Shown: piece after piece, positions 52,131 to 63,500 of the stretch
How positions within the stretch are numbered: position 1 is the first letter of the stretch
How the letters are laid out: each line of letters starts with the position of its first letter
Assembly: GCA_029448655.1 (NCBI GenBank)
Contig: JACCLO010000015.1
Coordinates: forward strand, 434,001-498,000
Origin: Wolfiporia cocos
Taxonomy: Eukaryota; Basidiomycota; Agaricomycetes; Polyporales; Phaeolaceae
Length of the DNA stretch: 64,000 nucleotides
Direction: 5' to 3'
Made by a program: the position numbers and the translations under genes
Notes under the pieces: model-generated
What the model was told of the DNA's origin: nothing
The model's input: the letters and a program-made list of their open reading frames with translations, nothing else
Database searches by the model: none

Positions 52131-53185
52131 CACTCGCACGGATGAGCTCATGGATGCAGAATCGTCGATGATAACTGAACAGGTATCCCATTTCATAGTG
52201 CAGTTGGAGGTTTGGGTTGAACAGCGTGATCAATTCTTGACTCCGCTGATTGATGCTGTGATCGGAGAACTCAACGTGAAGAGCGCGAACAGGCCCAAGT
52301 CATTTGATCGGCCGAGACAATTCGAGCAACAAGACAGCAAAGACTGCAGCAGCAATGAGGCGGATACATCATTCGGCAAGTCTACAGCACAATCTGGTGT
52401 AACGAAACGGAGACGGATAGGGGCCAACAGCATGAGCAAGCGAGCATGGCTTAACAGTTCAGCAACACAAGATGAGGTGGAGAGCATTGATATTGGACTG
52501 CCGTCCGGACTGGAACCGAGCCTGCTCATGTGCGCAAGTTTGAAGCATGTGTGTGAAGTCGAGCTGGCTTTACGAAAAGGACAGGCTAGTGATGTGTTGG
52601 ACGACATTTGCACACATTTGATCACAGCATATGCATTCTGCAAGCAGAAGAAGCACATTTCAGGACAAAGGGAGACAACTCAGGCAAAAAAGCAAGTTCA
52701 GCGCAAGAACGATCAAATGGAAGTGGCGGTGGATGTGTATAGGTGGGATAAGGAGGCATTGCTAAAACTCGGGGTGTCACCAAACAACTCAACGTGGCAT
52801 CCACTCGTGCCAAGGGACCTAACACCGTACGTGCTGTATACAGAGGATCAGCATCTTGGGGACAGCAAGAAGTCGCCATCATGGATATGGGAGAGTGTCA
52901 ACTATTTGGAGAAGCAGGAAGGGAAATTGCGAGAATATTTGACAGATGGTGTGTACCGCACCTTCCCTCCGGGGGTGTCCTGGCACTGATACGTTTGAAG
53001 CCACGCAAGTACATTGGTTTAGGTCCAGCGCACTGCATTCTCACTGGGATGAACATGTGAAACTGGTCATGGAGGAGATGCGGCGCACATATTGATATTT
53101 TAAGTATTTCGAGAACAAATGGAGGTGCCAGGCCTTGACAGAGGACAAATTGGGAAGACACAGTCAAGCAGCATATGCTCGAAGG
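52131..53185 (+). pseudogene. KDZ transposase relic, C-terminal part
   Basis: From ATG 52150 an 279-codon frame reads KDZ C-terminal features: LPSGLEPSLLMCASLKHVCE, ELALRKGQASDVLDDI, ALLKLGVSPNNSTWHPL, KKSPSWIWESVNYLE. After a frameshift near 52985 it reads QVHWFRSSALHSHWDEHVKL and VMEEMRRT then TGA, YFKYFENKW, the classic C-terminal helices. The RKGQA, WIW and VHWFR blocks are family hallmarks. It joins the part upstream of the copia insertion. Confidence 0.75.
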
Positions 53186-53315
53186 TAATTGAAGAGCCTG
53201 CTGTGTGCTATAGGGCTAAATCGCTTCTAATAGACAAGCATTGCGGTATTTGCGATTACAATCAGGTTGTATGGAGAAGTTCATTGGTATAGTGGATCTG
53301 GTAGGTGTCCAAGTT

Positions 53316-55046
53316 AGTGTTGCCGAAGTTCGGTTCAGTTCAGGTTCAGGGGGGTCTGGGGCTGAACCTAGAACTGAACCGACTGCAGGGAGCCTGAACT
53401 TGAACCTGAACCTGGACTGAACCTGCTGAACTGGTTCAGCAGGTTCGGTTCATGGTTCGAACTAGGTTCGAACCACTAAATGACTTGCTTTTCTAAAATG
53501 TAAAAATAATGTTGAGTCCACTGGAGTAACCAATATGCTGCAAAATAAATGTGCCATAGACATTAGAACCATGTAAGAACACCGAGACATGACCAAACAC
53601 GCATCAAAATGACGCAGAATGCACCATGGAAAGCCAGCTGGTAGGCAGAATGCCCATCCGAGGTGGTTTAGCTACAGCTCGACCGATCGTGATCAACCTC
53701 GATCGTGCTCGCACAGTGAACGTTGAACCTTCGCTGGTTTGCGCACAATCTGAAACGTCGCAAAAGCCCTGCGGACACTCTCTGGCTGCTCATCTAGTCA
53801 AAGACAGCTACTATCCGACATCTCTCTAGGCTCTCTAGCATAGACAGGTCTGTCCCAACCTCGACTGCTTTCCTATAGCTTTTTCCATGTCTTGTCTCTC
53901 TAACCTCTGTGCACCACCTTAGATCTACGGTCTATCGGTCTCGTAAAATAATTTTCTAGTATTCTAGGACAATCCTCACTGTTTCAGGGTTCGTCTCCGA
54001 CTTGTCTAGCTTGTAGGGTGCATACTCAAATTTTAGGGCACTCAAAATGTTGTAGAAAACCTTATAGCTCTCTATGTATTTAGGCGATGTGCAGATACAA
54101 GAAAATACATTGATTACTGCCAAGACGAAGCTAGACGAAGAGCTGTGCTCGAGGCGTTCGCTCAGGACTTAGGGAATCAGTTACCAATGTTTTGATTTGA
54201 TTACTATTATTCCTGATCCATTTAACGTGCCGCCGCCGTTTGAATCGCTACAAGCTGCGTGTCTCCTAGGTACATTGCTCGCCATCGACCCCTTAAACAC
54301 CTCACCTATCGTGGCACATCCTGACCTGCCCAGGAAACCCGAGGGAAATATTTTTCTGACAACACCAAACTTCAAGTTATGCAGTGCCTCTGTTTGGTGT
54401 CTATTGGGCTGCTACATTCCAAATTGGCTCTGAGTCTTCTTTACAGTGGTAAAACATAACTTATGATGCACAATAGTCACTCAAGGCAGCAGATTTGAGC
54501 AGTTCAGTAATCAGAATCCATGAGCAGAATGAGTGTGAATTAGCCTGAGGCAAAGCTAATAAAAAACCTTATTAGACAGCTCTGTATACAACCTAGGTTC
54601 ATGGATCTGAAGTGAAACATTGTGAACTACATGTTTTACTTCATCTGACAGCAGTGAATGTAGCCCAGTGCCAAAGAAAGCACAGTACTTCCAACATGGG
54701 GCTGAGCTCTCACCATATTGGGAGACTGGAGTATATCAGTGCTGATGCTTGCCATTGTGAAGCCAGTTATCCATAGCTTACTGCAACAATACTATAACAA
54801 AGATGACAAGAATATGATTGTAGTTTATACTTATCCACCAACAGTTACCAGGAATATGTTAATGCTAAGTGGTTCAAGGTTCAGTCCGGTTCAAACCTGG
54901 TTCAAGGGTACCCATGGCCCCCCTGAACCAAGAACCGAACCTCGACATCCTACCCTGAACCGGACCTGGACTGAACCTGAACCTAGGTTCGGTTCCGGCG
55001 GTTCAGGTTCTGAACCTTGGTTCTGAACTGAACTTCGGCAACACTA
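53316..55046 (+). mobile_element. hAT-type non-autonomous element, twin 2
   Basis: 1731 bp, an inverted and nearly identical copy of 43608-45339, with its own perfect 8-bp duplication GTCCAAGT (53308-53315 and 55047-55054). Different duplications show two separate insertions. The shared 78-codon ORF (54197-54433, +) differs from its twin at a few residues only. Together the twins bracket 8 kb including the copia element. Confidence 0.93.
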
Positions 55047-55119
55047 GTCCAAGTGCGACAATAGTACATGGAGGTAAACAGTTATGCTAGAGGGTGATTG
55101 ATTCAGAGCCAATGGCAAC

Positions 55120-56127
55120 TAGTGTTGCGAGGTCCGGTCCGGTCCGGTCCGGTCTTTTGCATGTTTTGGGCAGGACCGAGGACCAGGACCAGGACAGGAC
55201 CGGTGTGGGAAATGAGAGACCGGACTGAGACCGGTCCCAAGCAGGACCACAGTTCTATACCGGTCCCAGGACCGGTCTGAACTGGTCCAGGACTGATTGA
55301 ATGGTCATTCACTTGACTAGATTTTATTTGTAAGAAAATGCGACGAAAGGGCACTTATTGCTCAACATGTATCAAAACATACTTAGTACAGCTCACAAAT
55401 TGACTATTATGCACCGATTGTTGAGTTTTGCTAGTATGGTTGGTATACTGAAGCTGGTATATATCTATATATGCCACTGTGGTGACTGCGCATCTCAGGT
55501 TAAACCTGATGACATTTTATTGTTTCATTCTTGTATGACACAATGAGTAGTAATAGTGACCACTAAGTGGTTGGAAGCCCAGTGACTGCATGAGATTGAA
55601 CTGCATATATATCTATTTCAATGTGCAAATGTCAGAGCTACTGGGCGGGATAATATACAACTGTGTGCAAGTCAACAACATTAGTGATAACATGAGGGCA
55701 GACTGCATGTGTTAAGCACTACCCAAGACAATAGCAGTGCTTTGTTGTATCATTAGTATTAGAAGTGTTACTGGTGAAAACCATTATTGTCAGGTTTTGT
55801 GATGCTTAGCTAGTGGTACATACATGATGCAGATTGTCTTGGATCACTCACTGGAGTCTTAGGTACTTGATTTTATGTTTAAATTAGTGCATCATGGTTT
55901 ACAATCTTGGAGTCGAAGCACTATTCTATGCTAACTTTTGGGACCGGTCCGGGACTGGTCCAGACCGGTCCCAACCGGTCCTGTATAAATTGACAACTCG
56001 TTAGGACCAGGACCAGGACCGTGTTAGGACCGGGACTGGACCGGACCGCTGAATCAGTCCTAATCAGTCCGGTCCCGGTCCTGTCCTTGGTCTTTAGCGG
56101 TCCTTGGGACCGGACCTCGCAACACTA
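55120..56127 (+). mobile_element. hAT-type MITE with GGTCC-rich ends
   Basis: 1008 bp, termini TAGTGTTGCGAGGTCCGG and CCGGACCTCGCAACACTA, perfect 8-bp duplication ATGGCAAC (55112-55119 and 56128-56135). Subterminal stretches are multiple GGTCC/GGACC words in both orientations. The centre is AT-rich and non-coding. Confidence 0.94.
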
Positions 56128-56135
56128 ATGGCAAC

Positions 56136-57030
56136 GATGAGCGAGGATATAGTAAGTCAGCACAAGACCGCTGAGTTTGCTGCGGCACCAAAAATTGAAA
56201 TTTATCTTTCTAGCTTGGCAGCAAGCAAGGATAGGTGCGAGGGGAGGGTGGCTGAGGGGAGCTGTATTGAGGGCAACACCGTGACTGTTGTGAAGGTTGC
56301 CTCACGGAGTCTTCCATTGGGTGAGTGTGCGGGCCTAAAAACATCTGCTGTGTGAAGGGGTGTGCTGGTGTGAGGGTGCGCATCGCTACCGTGGACGCAT
56401 TTGTCTTGCTCATACACTCAGTGCTGGAGCACCTGCCGTCATCTTCTGTGCCCGCCGCAAAGTCATCCAGCAATCGAACTTTTGGCGAAATTCTCGTCAA
56501 CATAGTCTGGACTATAGATGCTGAGCTAGAAGATATCCTCGCAGATGCTAAATCATTTGCTGGTGTCGATTCTGCAAATCCTGACGTGGATAGTGCTGAC
56601 AGGGACACTGTAACAAAGGCATTGCGGGTGAAAGAGAAGACTGAATCTGAGAAGGAGACATTGGTGAAGCTTGTCAAACACCTTTTGGTGAGTGGCCCGT
56701 CTTTGGGCGCGTGTAGCCCCAAATTAGTACCAGTCTATCGAGGTTGTGGATGCGGATATCTGCCGAGAAATGCTGGACATGACTTTGATCTCAAGTGCGG
56801 GTCTCATTGCAGACAGGGTGACCTTCGACAGGAATTACATCCGTACAAGGACGGGTCTCTTGTAAATTGCTCAGACTCGCTACACACATCAACCAATTCA
56901 TATCTTTATCTAGCTACAAATGGAACAAATTCAATCTACTCCATGACCAATCAGAGGGGTATAGCAAGCTAGTGACAGAGCTCATGAGCTCACTGGGTCC
57001 GCCTCACTCTCCTAAGCTATGTTAGAAACT
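56136..57030 (+). pseudogene. Captured fragment of a THO2/THOC2-like gene, copy 2
   Basis: Reads RTFGEILVNIVWTIDAELED, ILADAKSFAGVDSA and TESEKETLVKLVKHLL, then in another frame IEVVDADICREMLDMTLISS and ADRVTFDRNYIRTRTG. A 52-bp intron (56862-56913) sits at the same place as in copy 1. It is followed by a decayed version of the YKQNKLNLLHEQSEGY exon and LGPPHSP. It retains more 5' exons than copy 1 but is frame-broken, and ends shortly after the shared exon. The hAT MITE 55120-56127 lies just upstream. Confidence 0.72.
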
Positions 57031-57521
57031 GAAGTAAATGTGTCAATGGGGTGTGTGGTAGTACGAGGAAGTTTGCCTTTGTCACATTTGAGGGCAGCGG
57101 TGGATCATAGACGTGTGTATCTTTGGCATCGAAGATGTATCTGAGGCAGGGAAGATGTAACTTGTGAGAACCCAGCACTAACATTGTAATATATACATTA
57201 GCACTGCACTGAGAAATAGTCCCATATGGTCCAGCAGTTTAATCTGTTGTGCCTTTGGCTAACCATGAGCTTGGTTCGATCAGCTTGGTTCGATCTTGGC
57301 TCGATCGATTTTATTTATCACACGGCGACTTGTCAGATTGGAAGATATTTCTTTAATTGCTGTGTTCCGGGCACTTGGGCCTAAAGTGCTAAGAAGCTTC
57401 CTATCTCACATTACAGAAGCATCTCAGAAACTGAAACTCTACTAAGAGTATAGATGCGACAATTGCAGAGCTCAGGGGGAGTAGGCTGGCAGGAGCTCGT
57501 GTAGGAGCAAGGAGGGCCGAG
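57031..57521. other. Non-coding stretch with a tRNA-like relic
   Basis: GGTCCAGCAGTTTAAT and GGTTCGATC near 57228-57295 recall Pol III A and B boxes, but no cloverleaf can be drawn. No gene seen. Confidence 0.3.
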
Positions 57522-57806
57522 ATGGATGCGCCCGACACAGCTGAAACCATATCAGCTTCTACTCACACGGGCTTGACAGAGGCGCACCCTGAAAGTGACT
57601 TGACAGCTCCAGAACATACCGGCATGCTGTCTAACGGTGGACAGCCATCACTTGCAACACTGCTCAATAATCAAGATGTGGCTCACAATGTTGCTGCGCA
57701 TACCGATCTTGACGCAATTCTCGAGAATCTGCAGGTCCCGGAGGGCAGCTTCAATTTTGATGCTGCACCATCAGCAAAAGGCGAGATAGTAGATAAGCGT
57801 AGATAA
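57522..57806 (+). CDS. Small acidic ORF of unknown nature (94 aa)
   Basis: ATG-initiated, MDAPDTAETISASTHTGLTE then LDAILENLQVPEGSFNFDAA. It reads like the disordered N-terminal exon of a larger nuclear protein. No continuation found downstream, so probably a fragment or chance ORF. Confidence 0.3.
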   Translation: MDAPDTAETISASTHTGLTEAHPESDLTAPEHTGMLSNGGQPSLATLLNNQDVAHNVAAHTDLDAILENLQVPEGSFNFDAAPSAKGEIVDKRR

Positions 57807-57904
57807 GTGTTGTCAGTCTGGGAAATGTAGTCAGACTAGTTTAGGCCGATAAAATATGTTTTGTATTTTGACATCTTGGATAATACTGAGGCATCTGGGA
57901 AATA

Positions 57905-58035
57905 GTTGCAAAGTCGCGGGTGGCATCTAGTGAATACTTGAAAGGTTACAGTGGCATCTGGTGAATAGTTTCAAAGTGGCAAAGGCATCTGGTGAATTGT
58001 TGCAAAGTTACAAAGGCCCCCGGTGAATGGTTTCC
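57905..58035 (+). repeat. Short minisatellite
   Basis: About four degenerate units of ~32-38 bp, each containing GGCATCTGGTGAAT(A/T)GTT(T/G)CAAAG. Confidence 0.7.
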
Positions 58036-59835
58036 AATCAGCCACCAGATGTCAGGCCTGATGATATACCATGGGGCAGAATGCATTGGCTGAGATATTA
58101 TATTGGGACAAATTGCCCAGACTGATGATAAATTCGGGGCACTCAAGGTACGTCAAATCAGAATATATTTGGCACACAGGATTACATAATGAGTGCTATG
58201 AATGACGCAGGAGCAAAAATACATGGTATCCAGGAAATGAAAGTATGGCAACACTAGCGCATGTTATGGAGTCAGTACGGTGGGGTCGTTATGTGAAGTA
58301 CAACACATCGTTCCTACGCAGGGTCCATTAGAAAATAAGAAGTCAAGGATTAGATGCACATACCAGAGATGCGATAGGAAGTCTATGGCTGGCGAGCCGA
58401 GGCGAAGGCAGCACCTGTAAATTATTAGACTATTGCTTCAATGAGAAAAATCGTATGGACTTACTGCATGACATAGTTCTCTTGAAGAAGACGTGGGCTG
58501 CGAACAATTGAAACAGCACTGGGCACTAGGGTCACAGAATCTAGGCATCAGAAGAGCTTCTGGAAGCCAAGGGCGAAGGGTCTGCCGAGAACGAGGGTCT
58601 CCAAAATATGAGGGGCTCATGGTGAAGCTGCAGGCTATATGTTGCTCAGCAGGCCTGCTGGATATGAGGAATGGGCACATACCTGGCCATGATGACAACA
58701 TTGAGTAGCAGTTAGTAAAAAGCTGAAAAAAGGGACCGACCATCATTTACGGTGGCAAGAGTGGACAGCTTTTACGGTGAAGAAGTGGTGATGGATAGGG
58801 CGGCTGCAGACTGTTGAGAGCATGTAGATGAGGTGTGCGTGAAGCGAGTTCAGCGAGTGCTGTGGCGGAAGAGATCAGAGACGTCGCAGGGTTGTCTGCA
58901 AAGGTAAGATGGTTGTGCTGCTGTTGCAAACGCAACAAATATGCTTACCTGTCATTCTCAGAGCCCCCTCATGATGCACAAGCATAGGACACAAAAGGTA
59001 TTCCACCCAGCAGTGGTGCCGTGAACAGGAGAGCAGGTGGAGGTACTCACCTGGCGGGAATCTGGAGAACGCGTTCTTGTGTAGCCCATTGATATCATTT
59101 CCTGTGCTTGCACCACTAATAACGACATGATGATCTATATATGCGTGATAGGGCGGCGAACAGCCACGTATTAGATAGGACTAGACATCCAGAATCAAAT
59201 CCGAAAACTAAACGACTAGTTGTGCTTACAAAGGATGACATAATCTTGCATGTAGTCATTCGGTTCCTTTTGAAGGGATAGCCCATCTCGCTAACACTTC
59301 AAGTCACAGCAGAGACATGAAAAAAGGGAGAAGATGCATGTGTGTGCCAATCTGTCATGAGTGCGTTTATGTGTAGCTTGGGAACAAAGTTTAGGGGCCA
59401 ACAGAATGAGTGAAGGAACCTAAATGAAGCCACTGACATAAAATGACGTCAGACGTAGTAATTCTGCCAATCTAGGTAACAATGCTACCATAACGGGATT
59501 GTGGCTGACGAGCAATATGAAAAAGCAGAAAGTGGATGGGAGCCGCATCATTGGCACTGTCACGTCAGCCTTGGAGCTTGAGGCACCTCATCCACAGGTC
59601 ATACCCAGTGAAAATCTGAGGTCTTTAAAAATATCCAAATAACTCCTAGTGTATCTAGGTGTATCCTGAAAAGTTCAATGTATCATAATATATTCAGTGT
59701 AATCCAAATGTATCCAAATGATCATGTGATCTATTCTGTAGATTGACATATGCCAATGAATGACATGAATGACAGATCGTATGAGTTGTGCATGGATCCA
59801 CACGTAGATTTTTCTTACATTGTTACCGGTCTACT
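58036..59835. other. 1.8 kb without recognisable genes
   Basis: Only short ORFs on both strands, none matching a family I know. No terminal repeats or duplications were found. TGTATC(C/T)AAATG-like words recur near 59640-59720. Confidence 0.45.
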
Positions 59836-60512
59836 TGACACAGAAATACCTGTGTCACCCACAAGGCGCTAACATGGCTTGAAGACCGACTAGAGGGGGT
59901 GACGATCAGTCACTAGCACAGTCTAGTAGTCTATAGGAAAAGCCAGAGGTTGTAGACGAAGACTCTGAAAGGCCCATGAAGGGCAGTAGTCGACATCGGA
60001 GCGCACAAGCAGGCAACAGAGATATAACTGGGACACTAAGGCCCAAAGTCTAGAATAACTGTTCTAAGGTACAGCCTTAGAACAGCGCACATATAAATAC
60101 ATGGACTCAACCACTAGGTAACGTTCTACCCTAAAGTAAGTGGTCTGTGCGCCAGTAAGGACGCAGTCACATGCATGAGTGGTAAGCATAATGCCTGGGC
60201 CATAAGGACCCAGGCTGGTACATCATAAGTGTCTAGGCTCATTGCCATAGACACTGGTAACTATGCATAAGTGGCGCCGGCTGTAAGGCCGATGCCGGGG
60301 TGTACAGCGCTAAGGTCAGGTGCCTATACTAAAGATAACGCTGATGGGGGGAGGAACCTACTATCTAATCTATGTGTCACATGACCGCCTGGCTAGGGAG
60401 ATTGGTGACAAGGAGTTGGGGTGTGTCCACTAGGGGTTGAAGGGCGAGGTAGTAGCCTAACAATAAGGCGAAAAATAGTACCTCCCCTATGTCAACGGTA
60501 AAAACCGTGACA
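59836..60512 (-). mobile_element. Solo LTR upstream of the Tnp2-type transposase
   Basis: The 677-bp element starts TGACACAGAAATACCTGTGT and ends AAAAACCGTGACA with a perfect CTACT duplication (59831-59835 and 60513-60517). A perfect 9-bp hairpin (GTTCTAAGG...CCTTAGAAC, 60061-60083) sits next to CATATAAATACATGG. The stem differs from the 732-753 hairpin by a compensatory G-C to A-U exchange. The U5 end folds as GACACAG...CTGTGTC. Confidence 0.9.
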
Positions 60513-60575
60513 CTACTGCTTGTGCCTCCCTCCCTACCCTGCTCTTTATAAAATCGCCTGCTTGTTATAAAATCG

Positions 60576-63500
60576 TTGAACTACATGATGCCTCGGGATC
60601 CTATATACAAAATTGATGAAAAAGGCAGAAGAGTATATGAATGTGGCTGTAGTCAATGCCAGAAGAGACGCTCGATTCTAGTGGGCAAAACTACCTACTG
60701 CAATCACACCAAGTTTTGCAAGGAGGATGCTGCAAAGAGACTAGCTCAGAATAATGTTCAGGACATCAACTATGAGGAGGAAGTAGATATGGATTTTTCC
60801 CAGGAGGATAGAGCAGTAGTATGTCAATTAAAATGGTATTGGATGCAATGCATATATTGACTTCAATAATTCTGGAGGCCTCAAATGAGGACACTGCAAA
60901 TAGACATGTATACATGGATAATGAAGCAAATGAGTCTCACAGCAATCGTATGTTTTGTCATTGTAAATGTACTGCGAACAATATTGATTTTTATTTTATT
61001 TTGGCAGAAGACGTACCGGAATGCATTGGCCATGCAATTGCACCGCAAGAAGACCAGCCCATAGATATGGAGCTACAGAAAAGAGACAAGGAAATGGATG
61101 AAGTTGAGGAGCCCATTTTTGAGGTACAAAAAAAACCCTGTGGCACCAGCGTAGTGACCTCAGAAACTTGCGCTGCAGCAATCCAAAGTTGTAGATCCCC
61201 ATACTTGCATGACACACATGAGTGCCCTATAGTGCAGCCAACTGCATCCACCTCAAATCACGTGCAACTTCCTAACCCAGGCACAGGGGCACGTGACCCT
61301 ACTCAGGATGCTGGTAGTATCACAGATATCACAGCTGTGGAAGAAGAGGATGAGGAGTGATTACTTTTTGGACATCTGGCTATGGATCTCCCTGTCAGCC
61401 TGCTGGATGAATTGAGCCTAGATGATGACTCTGGCACTCAACTTGGCAACAACTTCAACCCATCCTCTGAGGATCTCGGCATTCCTGACCAGATAACTCT
61501 AAAGGATCTGCGTGATACTGTGGACATGCAGCATCTCCTTAGGAACTCAAGGCTGAAAGATGAAATAACTGACCCAGGAGTCCTCGAGTGCATTCGAAAT
61601 CTCCCTACCAAGCTCGTCGACATCGACATTGATGACCCTGTTATAACTCTGTCAATCAAAGTCTACCTAGGATTGGACTATGTCACTCAGGAGTATTACA
61701 ATCTCGTTCGCAGAGCTGTGGCTCGATGCCCTCCTCACATTGAAATGCTCTCATTCTCTGAGGTTAAGGCCAAAGTGGCCGAAATCACCGGAATTATTGC
61801 TCTGAAGCATGACGTGTGTATCAACAGCTGTATGGCATTCACAGGAATATACAGTGACATACTTGTTTGCTCGTACTGTGGGAAAAATCGCTATGTCGAA
61901 AAACGTGTTAGGAGAAAACATGTCAATGTACCAAGAAAACAAATGACTACTATACCTATAGGTCCGGTATTACAAGCCATGTGCCATTCTGTGGTCAGCT
62001 CAGAGGGTTCTGACTACCGTTCCAAAATTACTAGGAAGGTACTCGGATCTCTCCTCCCCAACAACTCCATTATTCCAGAATATACCAACTTTGTATGTGG
62101 TGAGGACTACCTCAATTCTTGCGATAGGGGTGACATCAGAGACGGCAATGACGTGCTCATGTTCTCCATGGATGGTGCGCAGCTCTATGCATGTAAGCAA
62201 TCCAATTGCTGAGTATATATGTGGGTACTATTGGACTACACACCAGAGGTCCGGTACAAGAAAACCCATGTCATCCCCAGCGGCATCATCTCAGGTCCTA
62301 ACAAGCCCAAAAATGTCGACTCTTTTATTTTTCCTGGATTGCATATCCTCAGCTCTCATATGATCGAAGGACTTAAAATCTGGGATCCACATTGCAGAAT
62401 TATTGACTCGAAACTATTCCTCCTGCTCGCCACTGCCGACTCAGTGGGGATGACTTATCTCAATGGCTTGGTCAGGCACTTGGGTGCCCAGGGATAGCGG
62501 ATATATTGTCCTCTTAAGGGGCGTCATAAGCCAGGTTCAGGTTACTATTATCCTGCATGCTTAAAGCCGGACAACTACGATGTTGCAAAATGCAATCATG
62601 AAGATGTCGAGCCACAAATTCTCGACTCTGTCAATGCTTCTAAGCAGTACTATGACAATCTCACACACGTGCTGGGTGTGAGGACAGATAGGGAATTTCA
62701 AAAGCTGCACTTAGAAACTGGAATTGTGAAGCCAGGTTTATTTGGAGGTCTCCCACTTAGGTCTACACTAGGACTTCTGGCATGCTTTCCTGCAGACATT
62801 ATGCACCTCATCGCAATAAATATCCCAGATCTATTCATCAGTTTGTGGCGCAGCATGATCCAGTGCGACCCTAACGATGATAGATTGACATGGAAATTTA
62901 TGGTGCTTACCAAGGATACCTGGGAAGCGCATGGTAAAGCTGTAGCCGCAACCACTCCGTACCTTCCCGGATCATTTTACCGTGCTCCTAGGGATATTGC
63001 CGACAAGCTTACTAGTGGCTATAAGGCATGGGAGCACTTAATCCATCTCTACTGTCTCTGTCCAGCACTTTTCTACAATGTACTTCCTGAAGTATTCTAT
63101 CATAACTTCTGCAAGCTTGTCAGAGGTGTTTGCCTGCTTTACCAGCATAAAATCTCACGTGAAGACATCAGGGAGGCGTCCGTGCTATTTATCAAGTTCG
63201 AGAAAGACTACGAGCTAATTTATTACAAGTGCAAAACCGCAAGATTGCATTTCATGTGGCAAAGTGTACACTCTGTCACTCATATTCCTACAGAGACTGA
63301 ACATCTTGGCCCTGAAATCATCTTCTCCCAGTGGTCCATGGAGCATCTTCTCGGGGAGTTTGGGTTACAGATCCACAACCATTCAAGTGCATATGCAAAT
63401 ATGGCAGAAATCACCATCAGGAGATGCTGAATGAATGTGATACACGCCATGATTCCTGTGCTTACCGAACCCCAGTCACTGCCATGTAGTGCTATTGATC

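Noticed and set aside
57228..57300. tRNA gene
   Set aside because: A- and B-box-like words but no cloverleaf. Recorded only as a relic.
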